Shown: positions 35,041-44,245 of the stretch, piece after piece
Layout: every line of letters starts with the position of its first letter
Numbering within the stretch: position 1 is the first letter of the stretch
NCBI GenBank assembly: GCA_037176725.1
Contig: JAZBRS010000026.1
Span: forward strand, 101,229,501 to 101,293,500
DNA: 64,000 nt
Direction of reading: 5' to 3'
Origin: Posidonia oceanica
Taxonomy: Eukaryota; Streptophyta; Magnoliopsida; Alismatales; Posidoniaceae
Made by a program: the position numbers and the translations under genes
The notes under the pieces: generated by a model
What the model saw: only the letters and a program-made list of their open reading frames with translations
Database searches by the model: none
Told to the model about the DNA's origin: nothing

Positions 35041-35500
35041 TCACCCCTGAAATCAGTGATAGGCGAAAAGGTGCAGGTATCGAGCAAGGATGACATCCTC
35101 ACCCTCCCAAGTAGCCTCCTCATCTCCATGATGCTGCCATCGCATGAGAACCAGCGGAATCACCTTGTTCCGCAACACTTGTTCCCTCTGATCAATAATC
35201 TAGACAGCATCCTCAACATAAGAGAGATCTTCCTGGAGCACCTCTGGCCGAACAGGGATCACCTATGACTTGTCAGCCAGACACTTCCTCAGCTTGGAGA
35301 CAAGGAATACATCATGCACTGCTGAAAGCTCTGGTGGTAAGGCTAATCTATAGGCAACCTCACCAACCCTCTGTGTGATTTGGTACAGGCCAATATAGCG
35401 GAGACTCAACTTCCCACGCTTGCCAAATCTCATCACGCCTTTGGTTGGTGAAACCTTCAGGAACACAAAGTCATTCACCAAGAATTCCAGCGGTCTTCGC
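35041..35500 (-). pseudogene. Integrase C-terminus and chromodomain of element T
   Basis: The translation shows FLKVSPTKGVMRFGKRGKL and VHDVFLVSKLRKCLADKS, then a chromodomain-like tail with EVLQEDLSYVEDAV, REQVLRNKVIPLVLMRWQ and EEATWEGEDVI. In chromoviruses this module targets integration to modified chromatin. TAG codons interrupt it after LADKS (35263) and after VEDAV (about 35202). A frameshift near 35540 separates it from the integrase core. Confidence 0.85.
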
Positions 35501-36476
35501 CTCTGATCGGCATAGCTCTTCTGCCAACTCTATGAGTCACAAACCTCCTACGGATCAAGTCCACCTTGTCTGCATACTGTTGCACAATCTCAGGACTAAG
35601 AAGTTGTCGTTCTCCTACTTCGCTCCAGCAAACCGGCGATCTACAGGGCCTACCATACAGAACCTCGTATGGTGCCATCACGATGCTAGAGTGATAGCTG
35701 TTGTTGTAGGCGAACTCAATCACTGGCAAATGGTCCTCTCAACTCCCCTGCAACTCCAGGGCACAAGCTCTCAACATATCCTCCAACGTATGAATGGTCC
35801 TCTCTGCCTAGCCATCCGACTGCGAGTGGAACGTCGTGCTAAAGTTAAGTACTGTGCCAAAAGCCTCCTACAGAGTCCTCCAGAACCTCAAGGTAAACCG
35901 CGTGTCTCTATCAGACACAATGGATATAGGAACACCATGCAGTCGAACAATCTCCGATATGTACAGTTCTGCCAATCGCCGCAAAGGGAGATTTACTCAG
36001 ATTGCAAGAAAATGAGCTGACTTGGTTAGCCGATCCACGATCACCCACACGGTGTCGTTCTTCCTCACTGTACGCGGCAACCTAGTCACAAAGTCCATAG
36101 AGATGTGTTCCCATTTCCATTCAGGAATGTCCAACAGCTGCATGGTCCTTCCAGGCCTCTGATGCTCTGCCTTGACTAGCTGGCAAGTCACACACTTTGC
36201 CACATAGTCAGTGACTTCTCTCTTCATGCCAGGCCACCAAAAGTTCCTCTTCAGATCCTGGTACATCTTCGTAATCCTCGGATGGATAGTGTACTTGGAC
36301 CAATGAGCTTCATCTAGTAGCCTCCGCCTGGCCTCCTCATACTGGGGCACATACAGACGCAGATCAAATCTCAACTCCCCATGTATGCCAAGAGAGAAAT
36401 CCCGCACTTCTCTAGCCTCCATCTTCTCAACAGTCGCCTGAATAAAAGGGTCCATCTGCTGACAGGCAATGATGAA
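35501..36476 (-). pseudogene. Integrase core of element T
   Basis: The zinc region shows RRRLLDEAHWSKYTIHP and CVTCQLVKAEHQRPG. ISMDFVTRLP and [10 protein letters not shown] carry the first two acidic residues, and AERTIHTLEDMLRA carries the third. The frame is continuous but broken by TGA at 35997, TAG at 35868, TAG at 35808 and TGA at 35739. Each fits one C-to-T or G-to-A change from the usual residue. Confidence 0.87.
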
Positions 36477-37868
36477 CTACACAAGCTTGGGGTGAATAGA
36501 CAGGCTTGCCATGTAGGCACCACCCGCTCCCCGAGGTAGTCTCTTGAGTCCAGAATCAGCCAGATCCTCTAGCATGGTCCACTCCTTGACCATCAGGCTC
36601 GCCATGACGTGCGTACGTCGACTCAGAGCATCGGCGACCACATTGGCCTTCCTAGGGTGGTAGGACAAGCTGAAATCATAGTCCTTGAGGTACTCCACCC
36701 ACCTCCTCTGCCGCATGTTGAGGTCCTTCTGAGTAAATATGTACTTCAGACTCTTATGGTCGGTGTAGACGTCAAATTGCTCCCCATACAGATAGTGTCG
36801 CCAGAGCTTGAGTGCGAACACCACGGCAACCATCTCTAAGTCATGGGTAGAGTAGTTCTTCTTGTGGTCTTTCAGCTAACGAGAGGCATATGCCACAACA
36901 TTGCCATGTTGCATCAGAACACCACCCAACCCAACACCACTTGCGTCACTATAAATAGTGAAGCCTCCACTCCCAGAAGGCAAGGTCAGGACAAGAGCTG
37001 AAGTCAGACGAGCCTTCAACTCGTTGAAACTCGCCTCATAGTCACAGTCCCAGATGAACGGAACCCCCTGCTTAGTCAGAGCTGTCAGGGATAAAGCAAT
37101 AGAAGAGAAATCCCTGATGAACTTCCTGTAGTAACCCGCCAACCCCAGGAAACTTCTAATCTCAGTCACAGTCCTGGGTCTCTCCCAGTTGCTAACTGCC
37201 TCAACCTTGGTAGAGTCTACTCTAACGCCATCTCCAGAGATAAGATGGCCGAGGAACAAAACCTCACTCAACCAGAACTCGCACTTGGAGAATTTGGCAT
37301 ACAACTGGTTCCGTCTCAGAATATCCAGCGCCGCCCTCAGATGTAGAGCATGAGTTTCCTCATCAGGAGAGTAGATCAAAATGTCATCCACAAATACCAC
37401 TACAAATTGGTCCAGATAAGGCCTGAAAATCCGGTTCATCAACTCCACGAATGTGGCAAGGGCATTGGTTAAGCCGAAGGGCATAACTGTAAACTCATAA
37501 TGGCCGTATCGCGTCCGAAAAGCAGTCTTCTAAATGTCTGAGTCAAGGATCCTCAACTGGTGATATCCCGATCTCAGATCTATCTTAGAAAAAACCGATG
37601 CAGACTGCAATTAGTCAAACAAGTCCTCAATACGGGGCAAGGGATACTTGTTCTTCACTATAATCTAGTTCAACATCCGGTAGTCTATGCACAAACGAAG
37701 TGAATCATCCTTCTTACGGACGAACAAGACAGGCGCTCCCTACGGAGATACACTTGGCTTGATAAAACCCTTGTCCAGCAGCTCCTGCAATTGGGCCTTG
37801 AGCTCCCGCAACTCTGCTAGTGCCATATGGTAAGGATTCTTTGCAACAACACCACACCCCAGGGCCAG
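36477..37868 (-). pseudogene. Reverse transcriptase and RNase H of element T
   Basis: RT motifs are [42 protein letters not shown] and FVDDILIYS (catalytic FVDD variant). RNase H shows [14 protein letters not shown] and [12 protein letters not shown]. In-frame stops lie at 37740, 37665, 37611, 37530 and 36876, with TAG at 36477 ending the segment. None shifts the frame. Confidence 0.9.
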
Positions 37869-38350
37869 CTAAATGGAGAACTCTACCTCCCTATGAGGTG
37901 GCATGCCAGGCAAGTCATCAAGAAAGACGTCGGGATATTCACACACCACAGAGATGTTGTGAATACCCAACCTCGGAGAAGTAGAGGTAACCACACTAGC
38001 AAGGTACCCCACACATCCCTTGGTCAAAGACTTGTAAGCCTTCATAATTGAAATAACAAACTTAGGCTCACCCTGGCGCACACCTTGCACAAAGAAGGAC
38101 TCAGCATCAGTAGCTCCAAAGAAAACTCTCCTCCGAGCACAGTCGATCAGAGCAGAATATTGGCTCAGCCAGTCCATGCCCAAAATTACATCATACTCGT
38201 GCATGCCCATGAGAATGAGAGTGGCATTGAACTCTCGGCCGTTCAACTCTAGATGGACAGATGGCAGATACCTTCATGCCAAACTGTGCTCCCCCAATGG
38301 CGTTACTACATCTAGGTGGAAGGCCAACTGAGACCGTCTAGGCGACGCAA
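37869..38350 (-). pseudogene. Protease-to-RT linker of element T
   Basis: The sequence contains HEYDVILGMDWLSQY, a hallmark after the aspartic protease site, then SVVCEYPDVFLDDLPGMPPHREVEFSI leading to RT. It has TGA at 38274 and TAG at 37869. The catalytic part of the protease is beyond the point where element C inserted. Confidence 0.8.
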
Positions 38351-38473
38351 TGCGCGCTGCCAAAGCTCACGTGCACCGACCGATAAGAGGTCACGGCCAA
38401 CGGTGAATCTGAGGAAGGACACTTGACTCGAAAACACCGAAAAAGGCGATGAAAATGAAGGATAAAGCAAAAA

Positions 38474-38484
38474 CGGAGTCGCCA
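38474..38484 (-). other. Primer-site-like sequence inside element C LTR
   Basis: The sense sequence TGGCGACTCCG lies 123 bases from the LTR end. It matches the start of a Tat primer site more closely than the corresponding position in A. Confidence 0.5.
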
Positions 38485-39179
38485 CCTAGTCTATTAAATC
38501 GGAAGACGAGGAAAACCAAAGAAAGCATGAAAAACATGCAAATGCGTGCAATATTATGCAAAAGTATGACTCGTGCCTAGGATAAGGGCATAATGGTCAT
38601 TACGGGCCAAGAGAAAGGGTAAGGACTCCTGTTACGCATGGGGAAGGTGTTAGGCACCCCCGATGCACCTAGAATCGGTCTTTCTAGGCTTATCACTCGC
38701 ATATGCAGGAATGTCAGCAGTGCTTGCCAATAACTGTACGCCTGTAGGCGAGGAATGCTATGCCATGATGAATGCTTTATCATGCCTTAAATGCCTAATT
38801 GCCATGAATGCTTTAGATGTCAAGATGCATGATGGAAATTAAACATGCAATCTATGTGCTCAGCAACACTGCCAGTGTTTTGAACTGGGTGTGCCTCGAT
38901 TCATAAGAACTCCAGACAGTAAGCATCATCACCCTAATGGATGCAAGCGAGAAACCAAAATGCTGGAGAAAGTCATGCAATGCGAATAGAGACATGCGAT
39001 GGAAATCAAGTCCGAGTCGGAAAACCACGGGAAAACAGGCGATGCACGGAGTAAAACAGGAAAACTGTGATCAAGCAATATGCATGGATGCTAGAGCATG
39101 CACTGGAAGCGACAAGATGCGAAAAACAATGTCCGAATCGGAAATCATGCTTGAAATCTGGTTGCAGCAGAATTAAAGT

Positions 39180-41022
39180 GTTGGACGCTGGAGTACCTAG
39201 CGTCTAACATAAGACGTTGGGATTCTCAGCGTCCAACGCCTTAAGACAGCATCTAAAAAATGTTAATGCATGCTTTGGTAAACATTGATTTTAATGCCAT
39301 GTGGGAATTGTTGATAGCTAAGTCAAGCTAAATAATCAAAGCTATAGCAAACAGAGCTCAGAAACCAAGTGCAAGCTTCAAATCAGTATGCAGCAGGCTT
39401 TAAGTGTTGAATGCTAGGATCACCAGCGTTTAATGTTGGACGTTGGAATCCTCAGCGTCTAACAATTTAAACCAGATTTTGAAGAACAGGGATGCACATT
39501 TTGCAAAAAGATGATTTTTGTGATATATGCAAACTAGGGATGAATAAATCATGCTAGGAAATTGATGCAAAGGCAAACAAACCTCAAAAACATGATGCAG
39601 GCACTAAATTAGGATTAAGCAGGCATATGGTGTTAGACGCTGGAAATCCCTGCGTCTTACATAAGACGCAGTTATTCATAGCGTCCAACACAGAGAACAC
39701 AAATCCTGTAAAAAAAACTGGCATGCATTCAGGGATCAAAAAACTATGGAAATCAGAGAACAACTGGAAAGGAATCGACAACTTGGCATGCATTCATGAC
39801 TCAAACAAGCATTCCAAAAGGATTTTAAGTGCCAATACTGGAAATTAAAACTCTAGGGTGTAGGATGCTGAAATCCCCTACGTCTTACATAGGAAGCTGG
39901 GATTCTCAGCGTCCAACACCCAGGAAGGCTATTTATTAAAAAGGGGAGATGAATCCCAAGAAAAAATAGCATATGATCTAAAACATGATATCAGAGGCTC
40001 ATGAGAACACATGCGTCATATTAATCCATATGAAACAACATCCAAACCACGTTTGCAAGGAAGCATATTAAAAAAAAACAAGCAGAGACGTTAGACACTG
40101 TGACAGGGCGCGTCATACATAAGACGCACCAGTTTCAGCGTCTAACAGATCGGGAAAACTCACAGCATGATTAAGCATCCAAATCAACTGAAAATGGAAA
40201 ACTAGCTACCTAGTAAGCATGAGCATGAAAAGATGAACATAAACATGCAATCAGTGCATGAAATGGGTGCGTGGATTGCTCCACCCACCTCCCCCCTCTT
40301 GCCGCCGACGTTCATGGAGTTTCTGGCCATCTAAGAGGCCAGAAAGCCATGAAGCTCGACTGTGAGGCTTCGCGAGGACGAGGGAGGAAGTGAGGAACGC
40401 TCGAGGAGGAGAGAATTACCTATGGTGCGGGCCGGGTGTATGCCTCGGAGCAAGCCGGAGTCGATGAACGGCGAGCTCAGACGGCATTGGTGCGAGTGCG
40501 GCGGTGGCCTGGTTGCTGGGGAACGCTCAAGGGGACTCTCTCTCGCTGGGGAGTGCTAGGAAACGCTCTAGCTTTTGGAATTCGATTCGCACTACTTGAA
40601 TGGGTGTTGGGTTCTCTGTTTTGTCGGTGAGGTCTGTGCAAGAGGACGGTGGCAGGGATTCATCGTCAGGTTGGAGGGGACGACAAGTGGTGCAGGTGGC
40701 AGGCGGTCGCGAAAGTCCTCCAGAGGTGACGGCGAGTAAGTAGTAGTAAGTGGTGGAGAGGACGGCGAGTAAGTGGGAGGTCGGTCGTGGTTGTACGGGC
40801 GGCTCCAGGGAGATGGACCAGTTCCTGAGGCAAGTCATATGGTGGGGCAATCTGCGGGGAGAGGCGGAGCACGTGGTAGATGGCCCTAGGCGCGACGGAG
40901 CTCGGGCCAAAGGCACTGTTGCAGTTGGCGCATTGGACGCTTACCTGAGTTGCGTCTAACATAGGACGCTAGCACAGGCAGCGTCCAACGTATGATGCTG
41001 GCCCATGCAGCATCTAACGTCC
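39180..41022. repeat. Palindromic GTTGGACGC...GCGTCTAAC modules in element C LTR
   Basis: Six dispersed modules of about 60 bases, at 39180-39240, 39413-39462, 39630-39690, 39855-39918, 40088-40146 and 40930-41020. Each follows the plan GTTRGACGCTGG, spacer, GCGTCTAAC, ATAAGACGC, spacer, CAGCGTCCAAC. At 39651-39670 TGCGTCTTA and TAAGACGCA form a perfect 9-base palindrome around CA. Confidence 0.8.
40413..40427 (-). promoter_or_regulatory. Splice-donor-like site in element C LTR
   Basis: Sense CGCACCATAG then GTAATTCTCTCC, with the predicted exon end at 40420. Confidence 0.45.
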
Positions 41023-41271
41023 TAGAGGTGTTTTAGGGGTATTTTAGGGATTTTTCTTAGGAGTTGGCTTAGGTTAAGGCTTAGGCTTAGGATTGGGTAG
41101 GCTTAGGTGGTGTTTAGGTGGGATTTAGATCTGGGTTAGGGTTTGGGTAAGTTTGAGGTTTTCGGTCAAGTTGGAGGTTGAGGTCTAGGTTAGAGTTTGG
41201 GTAGGTTTGAGGTTCTCCAAGTTACGATTTGAGCAAGCTTCCAGAGAGATCCGCCGACTAGGAGTCAAATT

Positions 41272-41347
41272 GGGGTGTCTACAGATGCCCCTCCCTGAGC
41301 GAGGTCAAGCATAGCGAGGCTGTGGCTCAGGGTTGACAAGACACCCC
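41272..41347 (-). other. Inverted repeat enclosing the polypurine tract of element C
   Basis: GGGGTGTCT (41272-41280) in the LTR end and AGACACCCC (41339-41347) in the internal region form a 9-base stem around the tract, matching the layout in A. Confidence 0.55.
41284..41297 (-). other. Polypurine tract of element C
   Basis: Sense CAGGGAGGGGCATC directly before the LTR start, identical to that of element A. Confidence 0.85.
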
Positions 41348-41569
41348 TCCTGACGCCGATGGGAGGCTGATGTTACTGTTGGCATGAGTCACTTATCAGG
41401 TGGATACACCGAAAGTCATGACTTCTTGCCTCGATGCAAATGATGATGGAGATGCTAGTGCGATGCTGGTGTGATGCTTACGCTAATGCTCATTGCACTG
41501 TACTCTGCTGGGGGAACGCGGGTGATGCATGCGTGTGTGATGTAGATGATAATGCAATGTTGTGGGTTG
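41298..41569 (-). other. 3' UTR of element C, left part
   Basis: It aligns with 5944-6160 of element A and contains no gene. It is interrupted by element E and resumes at 59739. Confidence 0.75.
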
Positions 41570-41574
41570 CTGGG
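41570..41574. repeat. Left target site duplication of element E
   Basis: CTGGG directly before the LTR start, matching 59734-59738. Confidence 0.85.
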
Positions 41575-41973
41575 TGTAGATACCCCGTTTTGGCACTCTC
41601 CTTGCATTTTTAGGTACCACTGCACTAAATCATGCACCACTTATCATTAGAAGCAATTTGCTCAGCTTAAGTACTCTCCAAAAGTTCAATTGCCAGTTTG
41701 GGTCGTTATAAGCTGGAAACCCAACATTTAACGTTATACACTGGAAATCCAACGTATAACGTTATAAGCTGGAAACCCAGTGTTTAATGTATCTAGTACA
41801 ATTTCCTTCCATATTAGCCCAAACTTTCTTTATTTGGCCAAATACGAAATCTATTTTTTTGCCTTCTTTAGACTCTGTTGACCAGTCAAGGCAATTAACA
41901 CTAGTTTAATGACACTTAATCAACCTTTAATGGGGGAATATTCCTTTATTCTGGTAGTTGTACCTCGGAGGTC

Positions 41974-42029
41974 GTTATACACTGGGATTCCAGTTTATAA
42001 CGTTGTACGCTGGGTTTCCAGCATATAAC
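41974..42029 (+). repeat. Tandem hairpins in element E 5' LTR
   Basis: Two adjacent 28-base hairpins, each a 12-base stem with a 4-base loop: GTTATACACTGG/CCAGTTTATAAC and GTTGTACGCTGG/CCAGCATATAAC. They have one and two mismatched positions. Related units lie at 41704-41790 and in the other LTR at 58982-59036. Confidence 0.8.
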
Positions 42030-42093
42030 ACCTTTGAAACAGGAAATTTTGCTGACTTGGCCTTTGTGTCCATATTTGTTCCTCCATTGCTTC

Positions 42094-42099
42094 TATAAA
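42094..42099 (+). promoter_or_regulatory. TATA box of element E LTR
   Basis: TATAAA in TTCTATAAAAGCAGGGG, about 490 bases before the LTR end. It is conserved in the other LTR at 59103-59108. A core promoter role is inferred from the match and position. Confidence 0.65.
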
Positions 42100-42586
42100 A
42101 GCAGGGGTACCACCACAGCCACAAAGGGGACGGTTCAGAGTTTTCTTTTTATTTTTGCAAATCGCATTTCATTTCATATATTGTTGTAGCTAAACATTCA
42201 TACATAGTTGCAACTAGGGGGATAAAACTCCTCGAGTAAGTATTTTTCTTTGTTTATTTCATGTCGCTAATTTATTTATCTTGAACCGCTTACTACACTA
42301 TCTAATCTACATCTTTAAATCTGTTTTACAAGGAGGAAGAAGAAGAAGAAGAGACTCACCAAGCACGGGCACCCTTGGGCAACGTCAGCGTTGTCCCAAG
42401 GTAGCCGAACCCACACCCCACATCTCCCAAGGTGTCTCGAGAGCCGGTGAAAGCGAACCTAGAGTGGCGATCACACCAATTCCATCACCTGTGGAGTGAC
42501 GGAGTTGGATACAAAAAAAGGAACCCCGAGAAAGCACAAATAAACAAAACAAGCTTCTTCTCCTCCAAAACCCCATATCCACAGAT

Positions 42587-42604
42587 TGGCGATCACAGTG
42601 GGAC
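42587..42604 (+). other. Primer binding site of element E
   Basis: TGGCGATCACAGTGGGAC, three bases after the LTR end. The TGGCGA start fits an arginine-type tRNA primer. Confidence 0.75.
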
Positions 42605-42620
42605 GGCTAGAAGTGCCCCC

Positions 42621-42633
42621 ATGCAAGGTGAGT
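42621..42633 (+). promoter_or_regulatory. ATG followed by splice donor in element E leader
   Basis: CCCCCATGCAAG is followed directly by GTGAGTAATC, a strong donor match. Element F has CCCCCATGCTAT then GTAAGCG at the same distance after its primer site, suggesting a start codon on a short first exon. Confidence 0.5.
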
Positions 42634-44245
42634 AATCTCTTTCTTCTTCTTCTTCCTTATTATCTTCATTTCTAGTTTTTAGTTTTTTTTATAACTTTTA
42701 AGGTAGTGGTGAAATTCCTCGTAGTGTCTTGAGGTGCCGTGACCCTTTTCGTTTTTCTTCTACGTCCAAATAACTGAAACCACCTCCCCTTTTCTCTGGG
42801 ATTCTCGAGAGTGGAGGTGGTTTGTAAAGGCCACTACTTTTACTGCAAAAAAAAACTCTGTCAGTACGTTATATGCGTGATTTGGTGCGTCTAACATTAG
42901 ACACTCCAGTATCCGCGTCTAACGACCACTGAACAGGAACCTTTCTGTTTCAAAATTTTTCTTAGTTTTCTTTTCATAACTGGCCCAAGGACTGAGGTGT
43001 GAGGTGATCGACTTTGCCGTTGGGACCGGAACCTCATTTTCCTTTGGGTGCTTTGCAAAAAAAAAAAAAATCAAATCTATCTGTTTGACTTGCATGGCCC
43101 TTATTGGGAACTAGCTGTTTGTGTCATCTCTTGAGTTATACAAGTAACCATTTAGGTCCCAAGTACTTCTGTTGCAAAGGGCCTAGAAGAGGTGCTTGTA
43201 TTGTCATTTTCTTTCACAAGGGCCCTTCTTTCTTCCCTTGGCTTTTTTGAAAGTTGATTAGAACCTCAAGTTTTGATTTGTATTCTTCCCTCCCCCTTTC
43301 GGTTGTTTGATTGTGTTTGTTGTGATTGTTCCGCAAGAGACCCGATCAATCCTGAGTACGCTGGGCTCTACCTCTATGGGGTAGGGACCTAAGTGTATTC
43401 GGGCTCCCCCTAACATCCTCAGGAGTTGAGGTAGGGGGTAGTACCAAGAAAAAAAATATTTATCCATTTTGTGAGGATCCATAGAAATCCCTAGAAAAAA
43501 AGGCAGCCATACCCAAGCCTTAAGTTACCCTGAGAGCTACATAGGTTTAAGACACTAATCTCAAAGCGAAAACATAAATCAAAACTTTAATCACTATCTG
43601 AAAGTGTTTCTGTGCAGTTCTCTATAACAGGATGTTAGACGCCGGAATCTTTGCGTATAATGTTAGACGTAGGAGATACCGCGTCTAACACATTCTCTGA
43701 TTGGCTGTTTATTTTTAGCTTTTCTGTGGTAGATTAATTGCAAGGTAAAACATTGAAAAAAAAAACCATAAACAGGACAGTCCTAGTTTTATATTCAATT
43801 TTTTATTTTTTTAGGAACCTGTATTAAATCGCAAAGTTTTGTAATTTTCTTTTTTCATTGTAAGCACTTGCAACCCTTCCTTTATATAAAAGAAAAGAAA
43901 AAAAGAAAAAGAAAAGAGAGAAGAAAAAAAAGAAAAAGAAAAGAGAGAAGAAAAAAAAGAAAAAGAAAAAGAGAGGAAAAAAACAGAAAAGAAAAAAGGG
44001 AGAGAAAGAAAAAAAAGGGAAAAGAGAAGAAAAAGGGAAGACAGAAAAGAACAGAGGAATACTGCTGAGGGTGTTGTACGCCCGAATAACGGCGTCCAAC
44101 GTTGTACGCTGCATTGTGAGGCATATTACGTCCTGAATCAAATTTCATTTCATCTTCAAAGTTGCTATGATGCTGAACCAAACCATTGAAGCTGAACATT
44201 TAGAAAGAGAGAGGTCAAACTGAAGTGCCTAAGGAGGAACCCAGC
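42634..44245 (+). other. Leader region of element E
   Basis: About 1.6 kb without a supported gene. It holds GCGTCTAAC-type palindromes at about 42890-42925, 43630-43690 and 44065-44112, and a purine-only tract at 43890-44050. If the upstream donor is used, most of this would be an intron. Confidence 0.6.
43890..44050. repeat. Purine-only (GA-rich) tract
   Basis: About 160 bases of AAAAGAAAAAG-type sequence with almost no pyrimidine. It opens spurious lysine/arginine and phenylalanine/leucine ORFs. Confidence 0.9.

Larger units (their letters stand above)
34864..38350 (-). mobile_element. Tekay-type chromovirus remnant (element T)
   Basis: A minus-strand Ty3/gypsy pol runs from protease at the right to chromodomain at the left. 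Both ends are cut by Tat-type LTRs (D at 34863, C at 38351), so no LTR of its own is visible. The stretch 34864-35040 after the chromodomain holds no gene. The single pol frame carries at least a dozen stops. Confidence 0.88.
38351..41283 (-). mobile_element. 3' LTR of Tat-type element C
   Basis: About 2.93 kb, ending at 41283 in GGGGTGTCTACA and followed by the same polypurine tract as element A. Its left part (38378-38700) aligns with 21040-21380 of the A LTR. The left boundary is set at the TG at 38351 because element T coding similarity stops there and because the internal primer-like site is then 123 bases from the end, as in A. The LTR carries six palindromic GCGTCTAAC modules and a splice-donor-like site. 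No gene is seen. Confidence 0.78.
41575..42583 (+). mobile_element. 5' LTR of gag-only element E
   Basis: A 1009-base LTR starting TGTAGATACC and ending TATCCACA, repeated at 58638-59733. It has palindromic hairpins (41974-42029), a TATAAA at 42094-42099 and a donor-like GTAAGTATTTTT at 42236. With the AG at 42331-42332 the donor would delimit a 97-base T-rich intron. The other LTR keeps the same 97-base spacing. The LTRs differ by an insertion near 59145 in the right copy and an extra hairpin unit near 41710-41770 in the left copy. Confidence 0.92.
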
